Assembly: GCF_964355755.1 (NCBI RefSeq)
Contig: NC_092672.1
Location: 16,180,501 to 16,244,500 of the forward strand
DNA: 64,000 bases
Source: Antedon mediterranea
Taxonomy: Eukaryota > Echinodermata > Crinoidea > Comatulida > Antedonidae
Direction: 5' to 3'
Positions 22,563-35,800 of this stretch are shown one piece after another (position 1 is the first letter of the stretch; every line of letters begins with the position of its first letter). The translations under genes were made by a program, and so were the position numbers. The notes under the pieces are model-generated. The model saw only the letters and a list, made by a program, of their open reading frames with translations. It had not been told where the DNA came from and searched no databases.

Positions 22563-23731
22563 ATGTTAGAAAACCGTTATGTGTTTGCTGGGCTGCCACA
22601 ATGGAACAATAGGCGTGATAGATTATTAAGTTTTAATGTCTCACCTCAGCTCGCCAAAGTTATATATAGTTTTTTGATTAATAGACCGCAGATGGTTAAG
22701 TGCAATGGTATCCTATCCAACAAAGAATCTATCAGTGTTGGAGCTCCTCAAGTATGTGTTATTTCCCCAATTTTGTTTTCTTTTTTATTCAAGTAGTTTT
22801 AATATTTTAAGTAAAGATTGCAATATTGTAAAATATGCTGACGATACTGTAATTAGTGGTTTTCTTTGCGATAAAGCATAATGTAAATGAATTTGTTAAT
22901 GAAGTTGGAAGATTTGTTAATTGGTGTGAGGATATGAACTTAATACTTAATATTACTAAAACCAAAGAGATAATAGATTTTTGTAAAACCGCAGTTGAAC
23001 ATAATGTAATAACTATTAAAGAAACCGAGATTGAAAGAGTAACCCAATACAAATACTTGGGTACTATAATTGACAACAAATTAAAATGGGAGTCAAACTC
23101 TCTCATGATTTCCAAGAAGGCATCTCAAAGGCTTTACTTTTTCAGAAAACTCAAGCAAATTAGAGTTGATAATACTATTTTAATTCTATTTTATCAAAGT
23201 ATTATTCAAAGTATTTTATCTTTTAGCATTAGATGTTTTTATGGTATTAACTTTATTGAAAATGATAAGAAAAATATTGAGAAACCACGTAAAATTGCAC
23301 AACGTATTATTAAAGCTGATCTAACGCCTTGTTCATTTATCTATGAAAAGAGTATTTAAAAAAAAGTAAACAATATTATGAAACACCCCACTCATCCGTT
23401 ACATTACTGTTATAACTTAAATAGATCAGGTATTAGGCTACGACCTCCAAGAGCAAATCTTTGTAGAACTAGAAAATCCTTCGTTGTAAATAGCATTCAT
23501 ATTTTTAATTCTAATGTAAGACGATAATGCAATTTTTAAATAGTTTTACATTTTTTAACAGTTTTTTTAATTTTAACTTTTTATCTTGTATTTTTATCTG
23601 TTATAATACTGCACGTTTTAAATTGTTGCAACATTTTTTATGTTTGTTTTTTATTGTTGTTTTAATCTACCAAGCAAAGTGAATTTCCATTTTTATGGAC
23701 AAATAAAATTTCTTGAATCTTGAATCTTAGG
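22563..23731 (+). pseudogene. Non-LTR retrotransposon RT and C-terminus (L2/Rex-like)
   Basis: Near-open reverse transcriptase: QMVKCNGILSNKESISVGAP then QVCVISPILFSF (the GAPQG-VLSP block) to 22796; in the same frame past a stop, DCNIVKYADDTVISGFL with the catalytic ADD at about 22838-22846; a frameshift; then FVNWCEDMNLILNITKTKEI, YKYLGTIIDNKLKWESN, ISKKASQRLYFFRKLKQIRV and ILILFYQSIIQSILSFSIRC up to 23356. A further stop and shift lead to a tail segment ending near 23526 (IRLRPPRANLCRTRKSF). The 3' UTR ends at about 23731 with the tandem TTGAATCTTGAATCT, typical of L2/CR1-clade termini. The 5' part is absent; the TTAA element 21541-22548 lies immediately upstream. Confidence 0.85.
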
Positions 23732-24770
23732 TATGTTAAACAAAGAAATCACGTCAAAGCAGGATGGAGACGGAATTTTAAGACAAAGGCGTTCTATACA
23801 AATGCAAATCTGGTGGAATACAACATGATCAATGCTGACGGAAATTCAGGTAAACTCTGCTAAAAACAAGGCCATACAGATGGCTGCAGTCGCGTGCTCT
23901 AGTTAGTGTTTACTGACTGACCGACTTAGTGAGCTGTAGAGTGCCAACAAAAATGGCATGAAAAGTTAAGAGCTCACATGTCGAACATCCTGGAAACAGC
24001 ACACATATTGAGGAAGCTGTTATGTCTCTGAGCTTCTTATTTCGTTTCGTTTTCCAAGGCGAGACTCGATCTCTCGGTACCACCGAGCAATACACAACTG
24101 ACAGAAAGATTCCTCAGTGTATTTACTATGCAGTAACCACTTTGGTGCAGATAGATTATTACATAGGCCTACAGCAATGAATTATAACTTTTTACTATGA
24201 TGACATCTTTAAAAATATAAAAAAAATAATGCACTGTCAAACTATATACTATTAAATGTAATATATGAACATTTTAAGGAAGAAAGTTAATGGTAAGTTT
24301 GTTATTTCGGCCTATGAAAATGTCATAATTTGTTTGATTGTCGAAATTATTAAAAAAAAATTTAATATGCAATTATGATGAATTAATCAACTTTTGTTCT
24401 CTTAGTTTCATAATAAATCATACATATGATACACTTTAAGAAAATTAAATGCAAAATAGGTGTTCCCAAACATTCTGACATATAGCATATTTTCACCATT
24501 TTGTTAACTTACACGTACGTACGTGCGTAGCCTGTCAATTGTATAACGTAATTTCGAGTTGAAAAGTGACTCAAATATGAAAGAATGATTGTAAGGCAAA
24601 AAGAGTGCATATTAACATTTACTGCGCAGTGAAAATTTTAAGCGCGCATACGCATGCGTTACATGCGCTACGCACGCACCGTGAAAACATAACCACATCC
24701 TTTCCTGGCCATAAGGAATATACTGTGAAAAATTGACTTAGCTAGATGAAAGTGATATCAAGACAAAGCC
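23732..24770. other. Spacer without recognised content
   Basis: No gene, element end or tandem array seen. Confidence 0.5.
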
Positions 24771-24850
24771 ATACAAGTTATAATAATAATAATTATAATA
24801 ATAATTTATTTCGGAACTTCACTTTTGTAACAGTGGCACACTTCACATTT
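24771..24850 (-). repeat. 3' tail of a retroelement family, minus orientation
   Basis: Reads on the minus strand GTGTGCCACTGTTACAAAAG, then GTTCCGAAATAAATTATTATT and further ATT units. The same tail, in plus orientation, lies at 46180-46233. The sequence to about 25190 may be its 3' UTR, but no coding segment was recognised. Confidence 0.55.
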
Positions 24851-25194
24851 TGAAGGTGCATCCAACAAAAAATATATATAAGAAAGCACAAAATAGACAA
24901 AAAACATATGTAATCTTACTCAAACTACATACGGTGACATGTAATAAAACCCATTCATTCCCCTCCCTCCTCTTCTCCAAAAATAACAAGTACAACATAT
25001 AATTTAAATACAGTACATGATTACTCTTAATCTACAAAACCAATCACTAATCAAATATAATAACCAGTGTTAACAAACAGAAAATTAGATTAGAACCAGT
25101 ATAATTGTTTATGCAACCACTTTAGACCATAACTGTTAATATACATACTATTGTATTTACAGTAACTGTTTATACAAATATAACTAGGCAAAAG

Positions 25195-25653
25195 TAAAAG
25201 AATTATTGACTACGGTGCTCTTCTCTGGGGCACCGGAAGTAAAACAAACATTAATAAGATTCAAAAACTTCAAAATCGCGCTATGCGTGTAGTTCTTCAA
25301 GCTCCGCCTCGCACCAGCACTCACATTCTTGTAACATCTCTACACATCATGAATGTGTCACAGAGGGTGCAGTACCAGGTAGGCTGCCTAGCTTTTAAAG
25401 CCATGAACAATATTGCCCCTCGATACATCACCCAACGATTTTCCACTGTTCCGATACACTCTATGAGGACTAGGGCTGCTTCCAGGGGAGACTTACTGGT
25501 ACCCAAAGTTAAATTGGAATGTTTCCGGCGCTCTTTTATTTATTCTGCTTGTATTTTATATAATGTATTACCTTCTGTTTTGAAAGAATGTACCAATATT
25601 AACTCGTTTAAATTTAATTTTAAAAAACACATTTTATCGTAATTGTTTAATTG

Positions 25654-25688
<35 letters not shown>

Positions 25689-25865
25689 GATAATTATTTT
25701 TTTATATAATAGTTTTAAATTTAAATGTATATAGTAGATTTGTATTAGTTAAGTATAGTTTTATATATTTTGTCATTTTTAAGAGGGCCCCTGAATATCA
25801 GCTGGCCTGCGGGTTCAGCTGGAAGGGTTACCCTCTATAAATAAAGTTGAAATAAAATAAATAAA
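25195..25865 (+). pseudogene. Non-LTR retrotransposon C-terminal domain and 3' end
   Basis: An open frame of about 148 codons to a TAA near 25640: IIDYGALLWGTGSKTNINKI, QKLQNRAMRVVLQAPPRTST, YQVGCLAFKAMNNIAPRYI and RSFIYSACILYNVLP. This is the domain that follows the reverse transcriptase in Jockey/CR1-type elements ('DYG--LW', 'KLQNRA-R', 'F---YN-LP'). The frame is open upstream of the first methionine at 25283, so the element is 5'-truncated near 25195 rather than starting there. The 3' UTR has a T-run of about 32 at 25656-25687 and ends with GTTGAAATAAAATAAATAAA. Confidence 0.75.
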
Positions 25866-26214
25866 AATTATTATGACGAAAACAATTAACAGACACTTTT
25901 AAATAATTAGTTATCTAAAAAACTAAACCTAATTTTACTATTACAAAATGATACTGCAATACAGAACCAGACACCTCTTAATTTATCTATTTTTTTGATT
26001 AATAATTGAGAGCGCTTTTTCCATAATCTTTTATTGTTTACGCGACTAAAAATGTTGAAACATTATTTGCGTATTAAATCACTATATAAAATGTTCAGCT
26101 TGTTTAATTAATATACTGTACAATAATATTAACGTAGGACTAGCCTACAATACATTGATAGAAATACAATATAATGTAATTCATTATAGTACAGTTACTA
26201 TAATTTTCTCTTTT
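25866..26214. other. AT-rich spacer
   Basis: Nothing recognised. Confidence 0.5.
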
Positions 26215-26275
26215 AACACTTTCACCGCCAGGCATTCAATAAAGGAAGTACCCCTCACCGCCAGCCATTTTAGAT
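26215..26275. mobile_element. Single piggyBac-like terminus
   Basis: TTAACACTTTCACCGCCAGG closely resembles the end of the element at 21541 (TTAACACTTTGACTGCCA), and CACCGCCAG is repeated 40 bp further on, as the sub-terminal repeat is at 21545/21589. No matching opposite end was found in the window. Confidence 0.4.
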
Positions 26276-26632
26276 AAATTTACCTGTTTTTCAAAGCTCA
26301 TAGCAAAGGTGTTTGTAATCAGAAAGACATGCAATATACACTCAAATAATGAGATAGAAGTAAACTTTCCAATGGTACCAAACACTTTATTGAAATAAAA
26401 CTGTAATACCACATAACTGTACAAAGAACTTGGCTCACTTTTAATTTTATGTACCATTTATTCAGTTACTTATATATAGACCCAATTTTCTCATCTAATG
26501 GATACTTATGTCTTTATTATAACCTGCATTTTATGTGCAATTATTTAGCTAAATTTATTCAGTTACTAATTGATGTTAGATCCAAAATGTACAAGTATTT
26601 ATTTTAACGCATTTGTTTTCCAATCATATTAG

Positions 26633-27426
26633 GTTCTGATGGATTGGTTTGGCGTTGTCATCGTTGCCGTCGAACAATTGCAATGAGGACGGGTACCTTT
26701 CTTGCTGGACAGAAGATAGCTATGGATGATTGGTTAAACCTTGTATACTACTGGGCAACAGAAACGTCTGTCAAACATGTAAGTAAACGTCTTCTTTGCC
26801 CAATTATTAATTAAATTATTAAGTTACTGATTTGACTTTATCTTGTCGAATTATGTTTATGCTGCAATTGACTAAACACATCTTCCAAAAAAAAAATCCT
26901 GACACAGTAATCAAATTAAATTCGTCTATTTCATATCAATAACAATTACGTTTTTATTGTATTATTTTTTCAGGCAATTGTGCACACTGGCCTTAAACCG
27001 AAGGTGGTTATCCAGCAGTATCGATTCTTGCGAGACATTTGCTCCCAGAAGCTCCTTCAAACTCCAACTTTACTTGGCGGTCCTGGTGCAGATTGACGAG
27101 AGCTGTTTTAGTCACAGTAGAAAGGTATAGATACACTTATACTATTGTCTACCTCTTAAACGTAAAAAAAAAAAACCTTACATTTTCTTTCTTCCTTTCC
27201 CCGGGGTACAACAAGATCGTCTTCTTCCTGTATGTTTATTTCTTCTTCTCCCTCTTAAAAATCATCCACCCTCAGCATGCATAGTCTAAAAAATTACATT
27301 AACTTTTCGTTCTCTTTCCCCGGGGTACAACCAGATCGTCTCCTCCTCCTTCTCATTATAATGTTTTATTTCTTGTTTTTTTCTTTATAGATTGGATGTG
27401 GACGTGCACCAGAACGCGAAATGTGG
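26633..27426 (+). pseudogene. Merlin/IS1595-type transposase relic with introns
   Basis: Three exon-like blocks. Exon 1 (26633-26778, ATATTAG acceptor, GTAAGT donor): GSDGLVWRCHRCRRTIAMRT, GTFLAGQKIAMDDWLNLVYY, the zinc-binding and 'RxG(T/S)(F/W)' region of IS1595-family transposases. Exon 2 (26974-27124, TTTTTTCAG acceptor): AIVHTGLKPKVVIQQYRFLR, DICSQKL, LLGGPG, then a one-base frameshift into VQIDESCFSHSRK, where IDE carries the first catalytic acidic residue. Exon 3 starts at 27391 (TTTATAG acceptor): IGCGRAPEREMWVF and stops being recognisable at about 27426. Phases at both junctions are compatible. The rest of the catalytic core is missing and the frame is broken, so this is inactive. 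Merlin elements are the eukaryotic relatives of IS1016. Confidence 0.75.
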
Positions 27427-27549
27427 GTTTTTTTTTTATCTTTATGATCACAACTACCACAGTACAGATAATAAATACTGCAATATTAGGAAGCGTAGAC
27501 AACGTTTTGTACGCATGGCAACTTCGTAGGTTTCGCATGGCATAATCTA

Positions 27550-28453
27550 CCGTATTTTCCGGAGTATAGGTCGACCCCAAGTATAAGTAGACCCCCAACT
27601 TTGCCCTAGAATATTGTTGATTTTGGAAGTCGATCCTCAAAATCAGCTAATAACACAACTTACTTTGAAGTTCAAAGAGGGCTAGAAATGTATGAAATTT
27701 GGTTGTTTGTTTATATTATTAAAGTGTAATCAATAATATTTATAAGACAATCTATTATCTATTATTATTATTATGTAAACCACAACTACTTCTGTATCGT
27801 TACTTGCCATCAGCAATGTTTTTTCGCGTCACTCGAATAAATTAAAACGAGTTTTCCGTTAGAAGGCTTATTAAATTGTACAGGCGAGTAGTTGTAAATC
27901 GCGTTAGCTGTAAATGTACACGCGCCCGGCTAAGGAGAGTTTATTTTATGAATAGACATGCGCAGTAATTGTAATTACGAACAAACAAACAAACAGCGCA
28001 TGTGTATAGATGAAAATATCGCGCAATAACAAACATGCTGCATGGACATTCCGACGTTGTGTAGTTTGTTTGTGGTGGTGTGTGTTATGATGTTTTGGCG
28101 AGTGAATATTAAGAAGCATATAAAACACAAACGAAAACTATTTATTCTTAATTATCTTATAAGCGTTAAATATTAACATCAAAGTGAGTCTTTGTGATAT
28201 ATTATTATTTTATTGACCCGTACTTGTTGGAGTTGTATTATTTTGTACAATGTAGGTATTAAATTGAAAACTGAAATTGAGTGATTGATGATAGGCCACT
28301 GACCTTGCTAGGCCTTGACAGCTGACAGCTTTTGAACAAATTTTTTCGGCCTGATTTTTTTCAAAAATCGCATGGTCGGAGTATAAGTCGACCCCCCGAT
28401 ATTGCAATTAAAATTTTCCCACAAAGTCTTGACCTATACTCTGGAAAATATGG
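27550..28453. mobile_element. Short TA-flanked inverted-repeat element
   Basis: Ends CCGTATTTTCCGGAGTATAG and, inverted, CCATATTTTCCAGAGTATAG (22 of 25 bases match), with TA on both sides (27548-27549, 28454-28455). The sub-terminal word GTATAAGT-GACCCCC occurs near both ends. TA flanks fit Tc1/mariner/pogo-type transposition. No transposase; 904 bp. It lies in the 3' neighbourhood of the Merlin relic. Confidence 0.65.
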
Positions 28454-28860
28454 TACGCATGTTACGTGTACGTATGCTACGCGTAGTCTACGAAGTGATA
28501 GTAAAGGGGAAATCCAATGTTCAGATTATTGTGTACTGTGCTGCTTGCACCACACATGGAATTAGTTAACGAATTTTAATACATACTAGTTTTCATCAAT
28601 GCGAGTACTAAATACAGTACTCTGAAGTAATAATAAATCTATTAATATATTAGTATTAATTACTGTGTGTTGTGTTAAAATGGGACATTTATTTTTATTA
28701 AAGAAGAACAAGTGTACATCTATCGGCTAACGTACAGTACGTTAAGGACGTCGGTCGTTGTCTGTTGTCTGTAATAGCCTCCGACTATGCCTAGCTAGCT
28801 AGAAGGTAGGTTTACCTACCGACAATTTAATTTTAAAATAAGTGGTACGCCTAGCTAGTA

Positions 28861-29388
28861 CAGTAGAACCTTCATTTTACGTACGGTACAGGACCGAAAG
28901 GCGTACTTAAAACACAGGATTCATAAAATCAAGGTTGACCTTAAATTGACCCCAAATACGTAGAGATCGTAGCTACTGTATAAAAGGCTACCGTAATTGC
29001 CTACTTTACTGTACAGCATGCAGGTGGTCACTAGCTAGGCATTGCCTAGACTATTTAAGCCAGGCTAGCAGGCCTAGCAAGATGTGAGGCCAAACTAAAA
29101 AAGTACAGTATATTCAGGCTGTGCGATGTTTAAATAAAGTGTAAATTAAAATATCAATGTTCTTGTATTTCTATCAATAAAAAACAGTTGCTGCTGTAGG
29201 GGAATGCACGTGAGTAGCTTGTCTCACACAGCAGAATTCGAATCCTCTCACACAGCCATTTTTATTATGCCTTGTTGTTGTTAAATTGCGCCCTCAATGT
29301 AAGAAAATGATGACGTCAGCAGTTATTTGAAGCGTACGTTAAATCCAGCAAATGTAAAATCAGGGTACGTAAAACGAAGGTTCTACTG
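28861..29388. mobile_element. pogo/Tigger-like non-autonomous element
   Basis: Inverted ends of 24 bp with one mismatch, beginning CAGTAGAACCTTC, with TA on both sides (28859-28860, 29389-29390). 'CAGTA-AACCTC'-type ends with TA target sites are typical of pogo/Tigger MITEs. 528 bp, no reading frame. Confidence 0.7.
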
Positions 29389-29879
29389 TACTTATAGGCC
29401 TATTTAGTAGTAGTACTGTATGATAATCCATACTGTGTACAAGCGTTAAATACAATGTACAATGTGAAATGATGTCACTTTGTGAATATTATATCCCCAA
29501 ATGGTATAGATGACAGAAGGGTATTTCCTCGATACAACAGTTTTCGCCGTGGTGTAGAGCTGCTGTTTACCCATGTGCGTGTATTGCGCAGTACTACTCT
29601 ACTGAAATATATTTGTTTACTAGGCTATATAATGAACAATGTTTCGTTTTAAAATGGCGTTTAAATGAAATATTACACTTACGGTATTTAGTACTATGGG
29701 ATAATATGGACTATCTAATTAATTTAAATTATCGCACATGACAAAAACAACAAGATCAGGCCAGCACATGTTATGTGACCTCCGATCATCCTCTTTGCTG
29801 ATGACGATGTTCTAAACGACCAGAGACAACTTGACCCTCCACTGATCCTTTGCTGCAGGTTGTTACAATAGCTAATAGA

Positions 29880-30377
29880 GAGGTTTCGCAACCTTACGAA
29901 TACGATAACGAAAACGGATACGTCACACATTTGTGAAACTTTTGAGCTGATCCCCATTTCATATTCGTAAAGCGTATTCGTGTTGACGAAAATGACCAGT
30001 CATATTTGTAACTACAAAACGAATATATAGTTTTTGATCTATTTTGCACATTTTGCATTTGAATCAGGAATGATTCATGATTATAATATAATTATAGATT
30101 TATTAAAAGTAATTTACTAAAGAAATTTACTAAAATGCCAGGTCAACTTTGATAATAGCAGTTTAGTCCTCACTCGCTTTGATGTTACGCTAGGCCTAGG
30201 CAGCCAAGCACCAAGCAACACGTACCTGCCGCTTCGCTTAAATTTACTGCAGTCATATTTTGGACGGCGAAATATTTTATTGCCATGCGAAACAAATTTT
30301 TCCTGGCTTACGAAAAACGAATACGTGTGCGTGACGTATCCATTTTCGTTATCGAATTCGTAAGATTGCGAAACCTC
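29880..30377. mobile_element. 498-bp MITE with 46-bp inverted ends
   Basis: Left end GAGGTTTCGCAACCTTACGA; the right end inverted matches over about 46 bp with three mismatches (to GGATACGTCAC). A second inverted pair with ACGAA words lies inside (about 29958-29990 and 30300-30335). No clear target duplication. Superfamily not assigned. Confidence 0.7.
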
Positions 30378-31690
30378 CCTGGAGTTTGATGTACAGATAC
30401 GACAGTTTCAAGCCTGGATAATTTTTGTTTAAATGAAACATACTGACGTACTGTATAAATTAATTATAAATTAACTTGTAATTTTAGGCCTACATATTAC
30501 TAAGAAATACGGTGAAATGTTGTTAAAATAGTGGGCAAGTAAAAAATGACGAGGGCAACCAAAATCCAGAACCTACTTGCCAGAAGGGCAACCAAAAATT
30601 GTAGGATTTTGTATTCTGCAAGGCCTGACCCACCTTATAAGTCAATCTATAATAATATTACTACTCTAATAGGACATATGACCGGTTGGGCCGCCGGTAA
30701 TTTCTATGAAACGCCCAGTGCGTCTTTTACGACATTTCGCGTAGTGATTAGAGTGTTTGTCCTACTACATAAGTTCATGGTCTTTAGGTTTATTGTGTCA
30801 TGAAAATAAATAATATATAATTACATACTACAATTTTGCTGGCTTGAACCGCCATAACAACACAGCAAAGGAAAGTAGTCATATTTAATAAATTACCGGT
30901 AATTGTTTTTAATCTTTCAAGGTAAAAATGCAGTGCACTCCATAATATTTTTCTCGCGTGTAGGCCTACCACGTAAAATCATGTTGTCTCTCAGGAGGAC
31001 TAATAGAGTATCTTCGAATGAGGTTAAATAATTATTATTTTTTATCTACTATCTTTTAATATTATATTTTACTGAATTTTACAATGTTAATACACAAAAT
31101 ATTTTACTAAAAAACGGTGATTTTATGTAATTATTTTACCGAAAAATGGAGTAGGCCTAGTTCATTCAACTGCCGCCTGGGGGGGCAACATGTTTACGTC
31201 ATTTTCGGCTAAAAATGATAATTTTCGGTGAAGGTTTAGGCCTTGTATTTTGGAATCTACAAGTCAGATTTTCATAATTATTATTTATTTAATTGTAATA
31301 TTTAATAATATATACTAAAAACCGTGATATTTAAACTTTTGAATATACATCGTTATCCCTAATATTAAATAAAAATAAAAACGAGCACCGACGAAAGTTA
31401 GAATTTGGCTTTTCATAGAAAATAACGTTTTTCTGGCGGCGGCTCAACTTGGCCTAATCCCTCTAATAGTAACCCATGGCCGTATTTTGAAAATAAGGAG
31501 ATAATGCATGATGATCTCAGGAGTGGGGAAGGATTGAGTGTTTTTAAGTTTATAAAATAAAGTTAGAGTTCAACCAAATTTGTTTATTCCTACTGTTTTA
31601 TTAGTTTGCGATGTGTTGCTGACCGGAAAAGTTGGAGGTGGGTTACTATTTTCAGGTGCCTAATTTAAGATTAGTAAACCACTACTCTAA
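30378..31690. other. Spacer with one dispersed repeat
   Basis: Contains the partner of 19012-19090 at about 30533-30612. Otherwise AT-rich with no gene recognised. Confidence 0.5.
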
Positions 31691-31692
31691 TA

Positions 31693-32777
31693 CCCCTTTT
31701 ACACTATCACCGTAACAGCGGTGTAACCCCGCAGTTGTTAGTACACCGGGCCGTTAAACGCCGGTGTTGTGGTTTTTTATTGACTGGTGTAAATGGGAAA
31801 ATCCACCTACCCCAGTGTGCTCTCCCCAGGGTGAAACGAAGCTGAATGTTTTCTGGTGTATCTACACCGGAGACAATAAGTGTAAACGGTTTTTGTGGTT
31901 CAACACCGAGCTGTTTAAGGTCATTGATGTGAAAATGTAACATGTTGTCACAGGAATACAATATATTATGCAAACAAAATAGATTTTTTCCTTAAAATCT
32001 CTTTTTTTTGCTTAAAATAATAATTGTACGATATGTTGTGCTGTTCGTTATTTTCTTTTAAGGGCACAAAAACATTTGTGATTTTTCTTTTCTGCTAAAA
32101 ATATTGAAATTGTTCGTGTGCATGCTACCTTTACAGCAAGCCTAAAATAATGTAATATTGGTGTAACTCTACCCTGGCTAATTCTATGTAGGCCTAATTA
32201 TTGAAAAAGGAAAAAAATATCTACAATACTGACGTCTCAATTAATGAAAATGATATCTTTTTTTAGGAACGGAAAAAGTACCATACAATAATTTTCCTTC
32301 ATTGATACATTGTTATGCTAATAAAAATACATTTTTTCTTTTAAATACCTACCCTATTTTTACGCCAACCTAACAATTTAAGGCCTATTTAATGTATGTA
32401 CAGTCTACAAGGCGGAAATGCAGTCATTTTAAGAAAAAAAAAACTTGTTAATGTTTAAAATAATAAATGATAGGCCTAATCTTAATAGCCACAAAGAAAA
32501 TTTAACACTGGACTACATTCAAAATTAAATAAATTGTGTGTAAATTCGGATTATTATGTTTAGATATCAGATTTGTCGATATGTTCCAGTGTTTAAACGT
32601 TTAAACCATAGTCAGTGTGCACTCGCAATAGTGATTTTGATTGACAGCTTCGGTGTGATCGATGTAGTGTAAATGGGCGCAACTCGAGTTCATCTCGCAG
32701 TTTTTTTGGCTAGTGTTAATGAAAATTGCCTCCGAGTTCAACTCGTGTTCCTCTCCCAGTCGATAGTGTAAAAAGGG
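31693..32777. mobile_element. Inverted-repeat element, TA-flanked, 1.1 kb
   Basis: Ends CCCCTTTTACACTATC and inverted CCCTTTTTACACTATC, with TA outside on both sides (31691-31692, 32778-32779). The sub-terminal regions are richer in GC and in GGTGTA words on the left, but the inverted match is short. No transposase. The minus-strand frame of 88 codons over the left end has no recognisable motif. Confidence 0.5.
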
Positions 32778-32805
32778 TATATTTGTAACCCACCCTAAAA
32801 AAAAA

Positions 32806-35800
32806 CGCTGTGGCTAAAGATACGGTACCGTATCCTAACTTCCGTTTGCTAAGGTACGGTAAAATTGTATTACGTCATAATCAGCCAATGGGGTGCTGGT
32901 ACGTGTGTGACGTCATCGTATAAGGACTTTGGATTTTTTTTCATATCGCGAAAACAGTGATCAACCGGCGGCTTAACATTTTCTTTATGCTTCATTTATC
33001 GCTATTATCCCCGCCGTGTGACAAAAACTAAATGTAGCCTAGGCCTACGTCTGTTATTATTGATAGGCCAAAACATGTTGATTTTAATTCTAGAATACAG
33101 AAATTGACCGTTTCAAAAGAGGCCTACTACGTGCTATAACCATGCTATATCCTCGGTATATGAGTTTGTTTGCAAGGCTGGGGCCAGCTGCATGTGTGTG
33201 CGCCTGGGGCTAGGCCTACTGTCTAAATCATAGTATTTGAGGGCCCCTTTATTGTCCGCATTTGCTTTTTGTTTATGGTCACCATCTGTAATCAAAGTTT
33301 ATTAAAAAATATAGGCCTATTAGGCAGGGCTGCAAATTAAGGGGTATTTGGTCGCATTTGCGACCTAATTTTTCAGTTTGCGACTAAAGAAACAGAATAG
33401 GTCGCGCATAGCGCGACAAGATCGTCTGCTTGTGCGAGTTGTTTCAAATTGAAGTCGGGTGTGTTTTCCCTATTTCAAACACTGTGTAATTTAATCTCTC
33501 TACTACGGAAGGCTCAGGAGTTTCCACTAGTCACCGCCGCAGGTTCATTCAAGCGTACAAAGCCCTTAAACATTTTACACTCGTTGTGATTGGAAGTTCG
33601 TCCATTTATTGCATGCTGCCTTACCCAATCACACAAAAGGACACCAAACACACAGCAAAGTGTGACGCGCGGACGACACAAACCTCGTGGAAAATCACCT
33701 CCGTTTTAAAGAAGAATATAAAATCAATTGTACCGCCGTACACAGAAGTTAGCCAGGGCGGGCGCGGTAGATACAAAGGATTAACGCCGCGCAGTCATCA
33801 GCATTTTTTAGGCAGTATAAATGGTTATATCATGATTAATAAATAATGTAATTAATGATATATATATAATAATATCTATTCATAATATAGATTAAACAGC
33901 AGTATTGTTTATCAGTAGATTTAAATACTTTATTCCAGATTCTGATTATCGAAAATTATATATCAGAGAAAATACCGCAACTTTTCCTACGAAGTAGCTT
34001 CGTAGATAAAACAGGCTACGTTTTTGGCTTAACCTCAATAAACAACCTCACGATGTTCTTAGTAAGTAACAAGGTGCGAAAATTATTATTTAATGTGTTA
34101 TTTTTGACTGGCGGAGGAGGACCAATTTGTACATTACTAAGAAATATATAATATAATAGTTTTTATTCGTAAATGTTTCATCCGTGTGTGTTTTTTTACT
34201 CTCAACGGCGAATAAAAATTTCCCACAATGTAAACGTAGAGACACGATCCAACACAATGAACTATGCCAACTAATAAAAATAATATAGCGAACGTCCAGT
34301 CGATCCAGAAAGATGCAAACAAAAAGATCGTAAACAATTCATTCTAAATATAGTATCAGAACGTTCAATCGGTCGCTCAAAAAGACTGCCGACAGAAGAC
34401 CGTAATTAATACAGACCTAGTTTTTTGGTCACAAGTCATGAAACGCGATACTCTGTTTTACCACTGCAAACCTCTCGCATGTTTTTTTTACTCGGTACGA
34501 GGGGGATGGCTACAAAACAGTGTACCTGAATTTTGCGTCACATGAAACGTAATACAGCTCTAAACTGTTCCCACGGTTCGCACGTTTTTCCCCTCCAAAT
34601 TCTGGTCGGGTCTTTTGTCGTAATAATAATTTACAAAGGCCTATGTTAAATCTTAACATGGAATATATATTTATTTTGCATATATTTTGTTGGTGTCCTA
34701 GCCAAGGTGTTGTTGTTTTTATAATTCGCTAAACCAAGGTAGGATTGAATCATGTAGGCCGCCGAAACTCTCTCTGCGTGAGCTGAGGGCCTCGGGCCCG
34801 ATTTCGTCTCGTCGGCGGATGTCCTGCCAAATTAGGACAACCGATGTGTAGGGCGGCTACAAAAATTAACGTCTAGGATTTTAATTAGCCAACAATACAT
34901 GTTTGTTTCCATTGTTTATGCTCCTAACTAAAGGCGATGACATTGGTGTTTAGAAATTACTAACCCTACGAACCACGGCCCTACGATCGACGCGTAGATA
35001 TTATCATAAAATCGTAGGCATGGCAACGAACAATACTTTGGAAATTACAGGATATGTTTAGCGAACAATGACCTACGATCTATTTACGCGTAGGCTACGA
35101 AAGGTTACGCGTATATACAAAGCAGTAATTTCTTTCTGTACCGTAAAAATAATAGATCTTGCGTGAATATAAGTGGCGCATCAGGACCAGTGCCTAAATG
35201 TGCATAACCCAAATTAATTGAATTCTTCAGTGCTGAATTTTTATGTGCTCAGAAATCGATTGAAACAACCTATAATTATTCAAAAATCCCCCCCCCCCCA
35301 AAGCGGGGCCATTGGCGGCCCCCTGACCCCCAGCCTAAGGTTGTACTGTATTTCATTTTTATACACCCCCCCCCCCCACTAAACTAAAAGGGGAAGGGGG
35401 CTAGTTGTCGATGAAAAGGTGCTACTAAAAAAATTGGTGGTGCTACCAAAAATTATTATGAGCCATCATACAAATTTGATAGTGCTACCAAGTAAAAAAG
35501 TTAATTTGCAGCCCTGTTAGGCCATTAAAATAAAATAAAACCCTCATATAGTAACTATGGTATGGATGAATGACTATACGCAACACAATTTCCAACATTT
35601 AATTATAATTCCTTTACTTCTAATTTGGCTATCAACATATTTCTACTGTAGTGTATAATGTTGTATAATGAAATAATATTTGAGATTGAGTGCCTGTTTA
35701 AAACGCTTTATGTAACCTCCACCAACCACATGATCTTGCTACAGTACAGCATGGACGTTGTCGCCCGGCCGTTATTACATTGCTAGGTCACACAGAATCA

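Noticed and set aside
29220-29245. TTCGAATCC as a tRNA B box
   Set aside because: No A box at suitable distance and no cloverleaf could be drawn.
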